This document shows positions 55,908 to 64,000 of a stretch of 64,000 bases of DNA, one piece after another. The stretch's first letter is position 1, and each line of letters starts with the position of its first letter. Under the pieces are notes generated by a model. That model had not been told where the DNA came from. It worked only from the letters and a program-made list of their open reading frames with translations, and made no database searches. This DNA comes from Spirulina major PCC 6313. GTDB taxonomy: Bacteria; Cyanobacteriota; Cyanobacteriia; Cyanobacteriales; Spirulinaceae. The position numbers were made by a program, and so were the translations under genes. The stretch spans positions 1,465,174-1,529,173 of the forward strand of contig NZ_KV878783.1 of the NCBI RefSeq assembly GCF_001890765.1, written 5' to 3'.

Positions 55908-56032
55908 AGCAATTTAAAAGTGCGTTCGTTTTAAAACATCACTCCCCATTATGCCATCAAAGACGCGGTACAACGGGAGAACCAGCCTCCCCATTGCCCC
56001 AATATCCATCCATTCACCCCAAAACGATCCCC

Positions 56033-57241
56033 CTAGGGAGCCGTCGTCACCACCCCCGTCGATTGCCCCCCATCCAGCGAGACAAAGTGAATCGTCCGCA
56101 CCATATTATTGGGCAACTGGACAAGATAGGTTTGCGCACCAAGGGGAACTAATTGACCGTTCAACTGTTCGAGTCGGGTTTTGACCTGTTGCTCTAGCTC
56201 TGAGTTGGGGAAAGGTTGGCTCACTTTGCCCCTGGCGAGTAATTTGTCAGGATTTTTTTCAAGTTCCTTGGGCGGGTTAGTGATCGGATCGGTCAGGGCA
56301 AAATCAGACATTGATTTTTCGGTGTAGAGTTGGGCGAAGAGTTGCTCGAATTGGCGTTCTTCGGCGGTAAGGTTTTCAATGTTCTTGAGTTGTGCGATTT
56401 CAGTGGGCTGCAAGGCTTGGGACAGCAGCATGATGATCGTCTGCTGATCAATGGAAATCAGGTGCAGGTAGCGGGGGGTAACATTCGCCGTTGACACTTT
56501 ATAAACCCGAAACGCCGGATCATCGCTCACCACTTCTAAGGGGTTAAATTCCCGCTGCGGCACTTCTGCCTGATAAAACTCGCCCACCTTCGCGAGGGAA
56601 TCGCGGGTATTCATGGCGGCGCGATCGTACTGGGGCGGCAAGAGATTCACCGAACCGGCCAAGGCTTTACCGTAAACCGGAAAATTCACAAAGGGATCAA
56701 CCGCTTGACCCCCATCCCCACCGCTACCACCGCCCCCTGGTGTCGTCGTAGCGGGGCCATCCTCCCCTGCACTTTTTCCGCCGCCGCGTTCATGGGTCGG
56801 TGCGCCCGGTTCTGGGCTGGTGTTGGGGGTGGGTTCGGTTTTGGGGGTCGATTCCGAGGATGGGGTGGGTGTGGCTGGCGTGGGGGAGGCTTGGGGTCGG
56901 GGACGTTTATCCAGGGCGCGTTCATCCACCACAAGCTCATCCGCCCGGTTGAGGGGCTGCGCACGGGATGATCGGGACGGACGCACCGGATCACCCGCTG
57001 GTTTTGTCCCCAGGGGCATGGGTGTGATCCCTGATTCGGGTGGTGCGGGGGGTAACTCGCCTAAGCCCGGTAATTGGGTGATTTTGATCGTATCTTCGGG
57101 GGCAATTTCCGGCTCTGCCTCGGTTAAGGAGGGCGAGGCCGGCATGGGCAGCCAGAGGAGTGCCCCATGTAATCCCACCGATAACAGCAGCATCGGGCGT
57201 ACCCACCGTTTCGGATCTCGTAATTGGTTCAACATCATCAT
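56033..57241 (-). CDS. TonB-like proline-rich membrane protein
   Basis: This 402-aa protein starts at ATG 57241 with AGGAG 8 nt upstream. It has an N-terminal helix (PMLLLSVGLHGALLWLPM) and a Pro/Ser/Thr/Gly-rich periplasmic span (about 50-170). A folded C-terminal domain follows (VNFPVYGKALAGSVNLLPPQ, FYQAEVPQREFNPLEVV). The SVGLHG helix and Pro-rich span resemble energy transducers of the TonB family, but no TonB C-terminal motif is clear. Function unknown. Divergent from murT. Confidence 0.65.
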   Translation of the reverse strand: MMMLNQLRDPKRWVRPMLLLSVGLHGALLWLPMPASPSLTEAEPEIAPEDTIKITQLPGLGELPPAPPESGITPMPLGTKPAGDPVRPSRSSRAQPLNRADELVVDERALDKRPRPQASPTPATPTPSSESTPKTEPTPNTSPEPGAPTHERGGGKSAGEDGPATTTPGGGGSGGDGGQAVDPFVNFPVYGKALAGSVNLLPPQYDRAAMNTRDSLAKVGEFYQAEVPQREFNPLEVVSDDPAFRVYKVSTANVTPRYLHLISIDQQTIIMLLSQALQPTEIAQLKNIENLTAEERQFEQLFAQLYTEKSMSDFALTDPITNPPKELEKNPDKLLARGKVSQPFPNSELEQQVKTRLEQLNGQLVPLGAQTYLVQLPNNMVRTIHFVSLDGGQSTGVVTTAP

Positions 57242-57368
57242 CGTCACCACTCCTCACCATCTATTGTTATGACAGACGCGATCGCTCCTCTCGCGGTTTC
57301 CTATTCGCTGGTTTCCGCTTCCTTCTATAGTAAAGTTTGGACTTTCAGGATGGACAAGTGAGGGCGCG

Positions 57369-58715
57369 ATGAATTTACTGGATCGAGTGCGATTGGGGGC
57401 AGCGGTTGCCACAGCAAAAGCAATCACGGCGATTGTGAAAGGACTCAAGCTCGGAGCCGCCAGCGTGCTTCCCGGTTCCATTGCCCGTCGTCTCCATCCC
57501 CGCTTACTCCCTTTACTGTTTGAGCAGGTCAAATCCGGTGTGGTGTTAATCGTCGGCACCAACGGCAAAACCACCACCTCCCTCCTGCTGCGCACCATCC
57601 TCGAACAGCAAGGCAAGCGCGTCACCCACAACGCCACCGGAGCCAACCTGATTAACGGCTTGATCACCGCCCTCCTCGCCGATACCGATGCCTTCGGCAC
57701 CTTGGATCGGGATTATGCCATTCTCGAAGTGGATGAAAACATCCTGCCCCTGGTGCTCAAAGACTGCCGCCCCCGCTATATTTTGGCGTTGAATTTATTC
57801 CGTGATCAACTGGATCGCTACGGCGAAGTGGATACGATTAGCCGCCGCTGGCAAAGTGCGATCGCGCCCCTCCCCGCCGATACCACCATCATCCTCAACG
57901 CCGACGATCCCACCCTCAACTTCCTCGGCCAAAACCTCACCCAAACCGTCCGCTATTTCGGCCTCAATGAACCCGATCGCTACCTCAGCGAAATTCCCCA
58001 CGCTGTCGATTCGATCTACTGCCCCCAATGTGGTGCATCCCTGGATTACCAAGGGGTTTATCTCTCTCACCTCGGCGATTATGCCTGCCCCAGTTGTGAT
58101 TTCAAAAAACACCCTCTCGCCATCAATAGCCCAGAATGGGGACAAATCTTAATCGGTATTTACAACAAATACAACACCCTCGCCGCCGCCCTCCTCGCCC
58201 AAACCATGGGCATCGATCGCAACGCCATCACCCAAACCATTCAAACCTTTAAAGCCGCCTTTGGCCGCGCCGAAGAACTCACCTACGAGGGCAAACATAT
58301 TCGCATTTTGTTGTCTAAAAATCCCGTCGGTTTAAACGAATCCATCCGCGCCGTCAATGAGTTAAAACTCGCTGGCAAATCCTCCGTCACCTTCCTGATT
58401 TTGAACGATCGCACCCCCGATGGCACCGATGTCTCTTGGATCTGGGATGTGGACACCGAACCCCTCACCGCATCGGGGGGCATAATCATCGTCAGCGGCG
58501 ATCGCACCTATGACATGGCCCTCCGTATTCAATACAGCCAAGCCAACGCCCCCGGCCAAGCCAACCCCTGCGAACTGATCCCCGACGACAATCTGCAATC
58601 CGCCCTCAAGACTGCGATCGCCCGCACCCCCGCCCACGAAACCCTCCACATCGTCCCCACCTATTCCGCCATGCTCGAAGTCCGCAAACTCCTCACCGGC
58701 CGCGAAATTTTATAA
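57369..58715 (+). CDS. murT: MurT-like Mur ligase (lipid II isoglutaminyl synthase subunit)
   Basis: This 448-aa protein has a Mur ligase ATPase motif GTNGKTTTSLLLRTI at 63-77. The middle domain includes FRDQLDRYGEVDTISRRW. An inserted four-Cys ribbon, CPQCGASLDYQGVYLSHLGD then ACPSCDF (from about 218), is a MurT mark. The C-terminal DUF1727-type part is NPVGLNESIRAVNELKL. With GatD it amidates D-Glu of lipid II in Gram-positives. gatD is not adjacent downstream or upstream. Confidence 0.88.
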   Translation: MNLLDRVRLGAAVATAKAITAIVKGLKLGAASVLPGSIARRLHPRLLPLLFEQVKSGVVLIVGTNGKTTTSLLLRTILEQQGKRVTHNATGANLINGLITALLADTDAFGTLDRDYAILEVDENILPLVLKDCRPRYILALNLFRDQLDRYGEVDTISRRWQSAIAPLPADTTIILNADDPTLNFLGQNLTQTVRYFGLNEPDRYLSEIPHAVDSIYCPQCGASLDYQGVYLSHLGDYACPSCDFKKHPLAINSPEWGQILIGIYNKYNTLAAALLAQTMGIDRNAITQTIQTFKAAFGRAEELTYEGKHIRILLSKNPVGLNESIRAVNELKLAGKSSVTFLILNDRTPDGTDVSWIWDVDTEPLTASGGIIIVSGDRTYDMALRIQYSQANAPGQANPCELIPDDNLQSALKTAIARTPAHETLHIVPTYSAMLEVRKLLTGREIL

Positions 58716-58903
58716 CCGGTCACAGTTTTTCGAGCATCCTTGTGGTGCAATGGTTTACCGATCTTTGAGCCATCAAGATTAACCAATGTTGCGGGTTTTG
58801 GAGATCAACCGATTCAATGCATCGTGCATAAAAATTGCTCGGATACCCTGATAAGTAAAGTATAGGGAAATCCTTTTTTGCAACGTGTATTGGTACCAAG
58901 GTC

Positions 58904-60322
58904 ATGAGCTTTGCTGCGTTTGACAATTGGCTGGATTGGCCGACCCCTCGACTGGGTCAACATTGGCAACTGGGCCAACGCCAAGAGACCCAGGACTATG
59001 TTTTGATGGGGGGGGATGTCCGCATTAGTCTCTCGGCGGCTGAGTGTCAGGTGTTGCAAGAGTTTAACGGCACTACAACCCTGGGAGCGATCGCCCAACG
59101 CTGGGCAACGCAATCATCCGATCCGGACTTCATCCCCCGCTTGCTCCAAAAACTGATTGACCATGGTGTGTTAAGCCTGAACACCCCTGACGGTTCCTCA
59201 GATGCCCCCCCTCGTCCAGCGGGACAATCCCCCCTCAATCCAGGCGTGGAATGGCGTTATAACCCTGATGGGTATTGGATTTTACGCAATCCTACCCACA
59301 AAACCTATATGCAGGCCAGCGAGGCCCATAAACAGGTGATGGAGGGTCTAGGACGGCAACCGTTGGCGCAATTGCTGCTACAAGCGGGGATCTCAAAATC
59401 GGAGTTTCAAGGGTTTTATCAACAAATGGCAGCCACGGGGATGCTTGCGGGGACGGAACCCCGCAAACCACCACGGGGCAAGTTTAACCCGCTGCAATTG
59501 TTGTTTTTTAAAATGCCGTTGATTAATCCCGATCGCTGGCTGCAAGGGGTTGCGCCGGGGTTGGTGTGGGTGTGGACGCGGCCGTTTGCCTGGGGGCTGG
59601 TGGTGTTTTTGACGGTGAGTGTGGTGGTGGGGCTGTATCACGGGGGGGCGATCGCCTATCAAGCCCAGCAACTGATGGCGGTTTATGGGTCGAGTTTGTG
59701 GCTGCCGTTTATTGGCGTGACGATCCTCGTTGTGGTCTGCCACGAACTGGGCCACGCCTTGACCCTGAAACATTATCATGGCATCGTGCCGGAAATGGGG
59801 GTGCTCTGGATGTGCCTTTTTCCGGCGGCCTATACCGATACGTCCGATTCCTATTGTCTGAAGCGCACCCATCGGGTTTGGGTGGTGGCGGCGGGGTTGA
59901 TTGTGCAGATTGCGATCGCAGCGATCGCCTTTTGGGTGTGGACATTTGCCGCCCGCGAAAGTTGGCTAAGTACCGCCAGCATCATGGCGATGATGGCCGG
60001 ACTCCTCACCGTTATCTTGAACCTTAACCCCCTGGCCCGCTTCGACGGCTACTATCTCGCCGTCGCCATCACCGGGATCAACAATCTCCGCAGTCGTGCC
60101 TTCCTCCTGTACAAATGCTGGCTCACCGGGCAGCCCACCCCAGAAGACCCAGAAGATATCCCCTTTCTGGCGTTCTATGCGCCGTTTAGTCTGGTCTATA
60201 TCTGGTTCGTGTTTGGATTTTTATTCTGGCGCTTGGTGGACTGGACATTGTTGAATGCTCCGATGACGGTGTTAGCCCTCATCGTCCTCTGGCTCGTTTA
60301 CTACTATTGGCCCAGCGATTAA
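58904..60322 (+). CDS. M50-type membrane metalloprotease with PqqD-like N-terminal domains
   Basis: This 472-aa protein has two PqqD-like winged-helix segments (ISLSAAECQVLQEFNGTTTL and WILRNPTHKTYMQASEAHKQ) in the first 190 residues. Membrane helices follow. The zinc motif HELGHA is at about 280-285, and NLNPLARFDGYY at about 372-383 supplies the third ligand Asp. About six helices are predicted. Such YydH-like proteases often pair with HlyD-type adaptors in peptide processing or export. An HlyD gene follows after 90 bp. Confidence 0.87.
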   Translation: MSFAAFDNWLDWPTPRLGQHWQLGQRQETQDYVLMGGDVRISLSAAECQVLQEFNGTTTLGAIAQRWATQSSDPDFIPRLLQKLIDHGVLSLNTPDGSSDAPPRPAGQSPLNPGVEWRYNPDGYWILRNPTHKTYMQASEAHKQVMEGLGRQPLAQLLLQAGISKSEFQGFYQQMAATGMLAGTEPRKPPRGKFNPLQLLFFKMPLINPDRWLQGVAPGLVWVWTRPFAWGLVVFLTVSVVVGLYHGGAIAYQAQQLMAVYGSSLWLPFIGVTILVVVCHELGHALTLKHYHGIVPEMGVLWMCLFPAAYTDTSDSYCLKRTHRVWVVAAGLIVQIAIAAIAFWVWTFAARESWLSTASIMAMMAGLLTVILNLNPLARFDGYYLAVAITGINNLRSRAFLLYKCWLTGQPTPEDPEDIPFLAFYAPFSLVYIWFVFGFLFWRLVDWTLLNAPMTVLALIVLWLVYYYWPSD

Positions 60323-60412
60323 ATTTCAATATTGCTTGCAACCTATCTTGGGTGGGGGATGTCCAACCTGCCGATCTACTGCTGATCTACCATTGATTCA
60401 TCACAAGGTCTT

Positions 60413-61855
60413 ATGTCTCAATCTTCTACCCCAGAATCTTCCCCCCTCAAAGTCAATCCCCCGAAGGCAAAAGCCGCACCCAAGGCCGCACCTAAACCCG
60501 CACCGTCACCCCAAAAACTGCTCCCAGAGCCTCCAAGTTCCCTCTCTGAACCCATTTTTGCCGTGCCGCGTTGGATTGCGATCGCAGGCGTGCTCACCGC
60601 CCTCGCTGCCGCTGGCTTCATCCCAGTTCCCAACGATGTCATCACAGCAGGCGTCCTCGAACCCCCCATCACTAACCGCCTGTTTATGCAAGTCCCCGGC
60701 ACCGTCGTCGAGTTTTTTGTGGAAACGGGAGACCTGATCCAACCCAATCAAAAAATCGCCCGCGTCAGCACCCTCGAACTCGAAGACGAAATCCTCACCA
60801 CTCAACAACAACTCCAAGAACAAGAACGCCAACTCGACCAACTTCAGCAACGTCTCCCCGTCCTCCACAGCCGGATGATGGAAACCCAAATGGCCAGCCA
60901 AGCGATCCAAAATCAAGCCGGACGGATTAATCAACGGCTCACCAGCGAACCCCCCGCCATCCAACAAATCCGCCAGCAACAGGTGGTGATGTTGCAAAAT
61001 ATCCAAGCCCTCCGCACCGAAATCGCCCACCTCGAAGATCAAGAAGCAATCGTGCGGGCGGATTTGAAACGCTACCGTGCGATCTGGGCGAAACCCGGTG
61101 GGCGGGGTGTGTTGAGTGAGCAGGAAGTTGGGCGCAAACGGAGCGAATTGAGTACGGTACTCAGTACCAAAGACCGCAAAATTAGCGAAATCAGCAGCAT
61201 TCAGCAACAAATCAGTGGGAAAAATGCTGAGGTCGCGACCTTGCAGCAGGATTGGCAAGAGGAATTAGGGGCAAGTAGCGATCGCTGGCAGCAAAACAAC
61301 GCCAGCATCATCACCGCCCAGCGCGAACTCTTCGCCGCCCAAAGCGAACTTACCCACCTCCAAACCCTCGTTAACACCTCCAAACAAAAACTCCAAACCC
61401 TCCAAGAACGCCGCGACACCAGCCAAACCCTCATCACCACAGAAGGCGGCAGGGTGCTCTCAACCGATCTTCAGGAAAAGCTCGGACGCAAAATGCAGGA
61501 GAACGAATCGATTCTCGAAATTGCCAATATTGACAGTCTTGATGTGGCGATCGATGTGCCCCAGGTGGATAAGACCAATGTAGCCAAAGGTGCGATCGTC
61601 AAGATTCGCTTTCACGAACCGGGTTATCCTGTCCGCACTGCCATTATTCAAGACATTGATCCCGAAGTTAAAACTGACGACACCGGCCAGAAACTCCTCA
61701 CTGCCCGCACCACTATTAATAATCCTGAATATCTCCTATTACCCAATCAAAAAATCAACGCCCAGATTGTAGGGAAGAAAATCCCGCTCTATGAAAAAAT
61801 CACTCTCGAAGTCCGCAAACATCTCAATTGGACTCGTTATGGCTTCGGAGAATAG
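60413..61855 (+). CDS. HlyD family secretion/efflux adaptor
   Basis: This 480-aa protein has a Pro/Lys-rich N-terminus and one membrane helix (WIAIAGVLTALAAAGFIPV, about 52-70). A biotinyl-lipoyl half (VVEFFVETGDLIQPNQKIAR) follows. A long coiled-coil hairpin (about 120-340) is followed by the second half (IANIDSLDVAIDVPQVDKTN). Adaptors of this type bridge an inner-membrane transporter and outer-membrane channel. No ABC transporter or TolC gene is nearby. Its direct neighbour is the M50 protease. Confidence 0.88.
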   Translation: MSQSSTPESSPLKVNPPKAKAAPKAAPKPAPSPQKLLPEPPSSLSEPIFAVPRWIAIAGVLTALAAAGFIPVPNDVITAGVLEPPITNRLFMQVPGTVVEFFVETGDLIQPNQKIARVSTLELEDEILTTQQQLQEQERQLDQLQQRLPVLHSRMMETQMASQAIQNQAGRINQRLTSEPPAIQQIRQQQVVMLQNIQALRTEIAHLEDQEAIVRADLKRYRAIWAKPGGRGVLSEQEVGRKRSELSTVLSTKDRKISEISSIQQQISGKNAEVATLQQDWQEELGASSDRWQQNNASIITAQRELFAAQSELTHLQTLVNTSKQKLQTLQERRDTSQTLITTEGGRVLSTDLQEKLGRKMQENESILEIANIDSLDVAIDVPQVDKTNVAKGAIVKIRFHEPGYPVRTAIIQDIDPEVKTDDTGQKLLTARTTINNPEYLLLPNQKINAQIVGKKIPLYEKITLEVRKHLNWTRYGFGE

Positions 61856-62327
61856 GTTTTAAATTACTATTTTTCTTGCGTAATATTACTGATATCCAAC
61901 GTGATTATTCAGTCTCTAATGAGATCCCATTCACAGTCTGAAACACAGGGTGATTGAGCATCTGGGTTCCGTAATTTCACTGATCTTTTGGGAAGTCATA
62001 CCCATAGATTGACTATTTTTGCGATCGCAGTTCGCCCACTGGCAAGGGATTGCGCGATCGCACCCCTCAAAATGAGCTTCCCTGCCACCCTTTATCTCTA
62101 CTTCATAAAACCCAATCACTCTTCATTGAAGATTTACCGCCAACAATGAATTCCATTGATACCGTTAACCTATAAGCATTCAGGAAATCATCAGATCATC
62201 CGAAAACTTTTTGAGAGATTTTGCATAAAAAATCACCAAACTCCTAGAGACAGAATAAAGCAGAACTTTTCATCGTCCCGGTTCATTCATCACCCATCCA
62301 AAACATTGTAGGTAAGGAGCATCAGCC
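61856..62327. other. 472-bp intergenic region
   Basis: No gene is supported; a 62-codon minus-strand frame has no family features. It holds two HIP1-like octamers near 62020-62060. The end carries GGTAAGGAG at 62311-62319, a good ribosome-binding site 8 nt before the next start. No clear -10/-35 pair was recognised. Confidence 0.6.
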
Positions 62328-64000
62328 ATGTTCGGCAAACGCAAATCGGCCCGTCGCCATCGTCAGTCCTTGATTCTTGAGCCCATCTGGACACCCATGG
62401 GAGTCATTCCCGGCGGCGATGATGGTGATGTTGATCTCAGTGACTTTGATGGCGGAGGGCTTGATAGCTTTGAAGGCACAGTGGATCTCGTCGATGACTA
62501 CACCTCAGGGGTCTTCACCGTTGGCGACTCCGGTGATATCACGATTGATTTCCTCTACGATGGCGGCTTCTACAGCAACGGTGAAGTCGGGATTTTCAGC
62601 CTTGAGGGGATGGACGAATTTGAAATCGGCAGCCAAGACTTTATCAAAGAAGCCGCCAATCGTGCCCTCAGTGGCTCCGAATTGGGCCATGTGGTGATTT
62701 CCGATGCCACCGAAGGCGCACGCTTTAGCGGTCACATGGGTGAGGGCAATTTTAATTCCGGCGACTATCAAGAAGGCAGTGCCGTGAAGATGCGAGCTGG
62801 GGATCAATTCGGCATCATGCTGGCGGCGAATCACTCCATGGAAGAAGTGGCCGAGGGTAAAACCTGGAGCGTCCGCTTCTCGATGTCCACCGCTAACCCC
62901 GATGACGGTCTCCAGTTTGGCCAAGTCGCCGATGTTACGGGTGATGGCAATACCTTCGCCTTTGAAGATTTGAGTGTGGATAGCAGCGATCGTGACTACA
63001 ACGACATCGTCTTCCAAATCCAAGGCGCAACCGGTGAAGCGGCTCTGATGGATGAAGTGGTCGCTGAAGGTCAAGACTGGCGCACCGATGATGTGGGGAT
63101 TGAGATCCTGGCCTACACCACCGAGGTCATGGAAAAACTGGAGCTAGAAAACCGGGGCCGCCAGACTTTTGTGGGGATTATTGACACGGGTTTTGCCGCC
63201 GATAATCCCGATCTTGATTATGACAACATCCAGTTGGGCAGCGATTTTGTCGATGGTGATACCAATCCTTTGCTGGATGATGCTCAAGGAAATGAGCACG
63301 GGACACATATCGCAGGGATCATTGGCGCGACTCAAGATAATGGTCTCGGCATTGATGGGATTAATGATGATGCACCGCTTTGGTTTGGTCGTGCGATCGG
63401 GTCGGGTGAATGGGAAAATTCTCTCAAGGAGTTTGTTGATGCAGCCGCTGATTCGGGTCAACCCAATGCCGTGGTTAACCTGAGTTTGGATCTCACTCAA
63501 GTTGACGCGAATGGTGAGGTGACAACGCGCTATGAATTTACCCCCCAAGAACGACAGGCGATCGAATATGCGCGGCAAAATGGCGTGTTGCTGGTGGTCT
63601 CGGCGGGGAATGATGGCGGTGTGATGTCGGTGTTGGGTCAGGCTTCCCAGGAGTTTGACAACATCATCACGGTGGGTGCAGCCGATGGTACGGAACGCGC
63701 TGACTATTCCAGTTACGGCAATGGCTTAGACCTCTTGGCGGAGGGCGGCACTGAGGAAAATCCGATCACATCGCTGGTGGATGATGGTATCGGCACGATG
63801 GCGGGAACGTCGGTGGCAACGGCTCAGGTGACGGGTGCAGTGTCGCGGGTCTGGGCGGCGAATCCAGAGTTAAGTTATCGCCAGGTGATCGCCATTCTCA
63901 AAGAGACGGCAACGGATCTGGCTACGCCGGGTTGGGATGCTGAGACGGGTGCGGGGTTGCTCAATTTAGCAGCAGCGATCCAGGTGGCACGAGAAACCCA
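62328..64000 (+). CDS. DUF4114 domain plus subtilisin-like (S8) protease, cut by window end
   Basis: The open frame from ATG 62328 runs to the window end (557 codons). The start is supported by GGTAAGGAG. The basic N-terminus (MFGKRKSARRHRQSLILEPI) lacks a usual signal peptide and has a GG at 29-30. A DUF4114-like domain (about 40-235) contains the marker DRDYNDIVFQIQG. The subtilase domain shows Asp286 (VGIIDTGFAADNPD), His324 (NEHGTHIAGIIG) and Ser495 (MAGTSVATAQVTG). Acidic Asp-rich loops (GDVDLSDFDGGGL) may bind Ca. The LILEP stretch recalls N-termini of long secreted cyanobacterial proteins, so non-classical export is likely. Confidence 0.88.
   Translation, partial: MFGKRKSARRHRQSLILEPIWTPMGVIPGGDDGDVDLSDFDGGGLDSFEGTVDLVDDYTSGVFTVGDSGDITIDFLYDGGFYSNGEVGIFSLEGMDEFEIGSQDFIKEAANRALSGSELGHVVISDATEGARFSGHMGEGNFNSGDYQEGSAVKMRAGDQFGIMLAANHSMEEVAEGKTWSVRFSMSTANPDDGLQFGQVADVTGDGNTFAFEDLSVDSSDRDYNDIVFQIQGATGEAALMDEVVAEGQDWRTDDVGIEILAYTTEVMEKLELENRGRQTFVGIIDTGFAADNPDLDYDNIQLGSDFVDGDTNPLLDDAQGNEHGTHIAGIIGATQDNGLGIDGINDDAPLWFGRAIGSGEWENSLKEFVDAAADSGQPNAVVNLSLDLTQVDANGEVTTRYEFTPQERQAIEYARQNGVLLVVSAGNDGGVMSVLGQASQEFDNIITVGAADGTERADYSSYGNGLDLLAEGGTEENPITSLVDDGIGTMAGTSVATAQVTGAVSRVWAANPELSYRQVIAILKETATDLATPGWDAETGAGLLNLAAAIQVARET

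Noticed and set aside
61931-62119. 62-codon minus-strand ORF
   Set aside because: No conserved motif or helix, and no ribosome-binding site recognised.

Overview
The window is cyanobacterial chromosome. HIP1 octamers (GCGATCGC) are scattered through nearly every gene, and several genes belong to oxygenic photosynthesis: petN, thf1/psb29, a PucC-like pigment-protein family transporter, the ferredoxin:thioredoxin reductase catalytic subunit, and PII with Ser49 in its T-loop. Abundant Uma2 endonucleases, XisH/XisI and interspersed hairpin repeats also fit a filamentous or large-genome cyanobacterium. The genus cannot be fixed from the sequence alone.

Layout. 1-0.85 kb: a decayed IS630-type transposase. 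0.86-6.7 kb: accessory genes (Uma2 proteins, a RelE/HigB-like toxin pair between 70-bp direct repeats, YifB, XisH/XisI). 6.8-15.9 kb: housekeeping genes, including TlyA, an amidase, TrmB, an LPS-export cluster lptA-lptB-lptF/G, ftrC, comF and gtrA. 16.2-20.7 kb: glnB with a probable NtcA promoter, a DUF815 ATPase, an L,D-transpeptidase, a patatin and more Uma2 genes. 20.8-29.3 kb: a defence-like island with an MNT nucleotidyltransferase and a truncated partner, a DUF2283/RelE-like pair, a large Eco57I-type methylase, and a PLD-SNF2 helicase. A striking tandem hairpin array separates the methylase and the helicase. 29.4-31.8 kb: glcF, a four-unit 182-bp tandem repeat and initiator tRNA. 31.9-44.6 kb: a lipoprotein, PucC-like MFS protein, CADD-like enzyme, two PLP aminotransferases, thf1, SRP RNA, ureE, a FetB-like permease, a subtilase and a circularly permuted ATP-grasp protein. 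44.7-49.7 kb: pdhB-secD-secF with two small followers, then a tiny membrane ORF coupled to mobA. 49.8-55.9 kb: a probable psb35, a PAS histidine kinase, minC-minD-minE, and petN with a second small membrane protein. 56-64 kb: a TonB-like proline-rich protein, MurT, then an M50 protease, an HlyD-type adaptor and a DUF4114-subtilase that runs off the window.

Most promising for follow-up are: (i) the PLD-SNF2 helicase plus Eco57I methylase pair split by a 31-32-bp hairpin minisatellite with a duplicated five-unit block; (ii) the M50 protease-HlyD-DUF4114/subtilase neighbourhood; (iii) very small membrane ORFs that ordinary gene calling misses (petN, its 51-aa neighbour, and a 36-aa ORF overlapping mobA as TAATG); (iv) a MinE with a roughly 160-residue disordered tail. 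All functional calls rest on reading motifs by eye. No database search was run.
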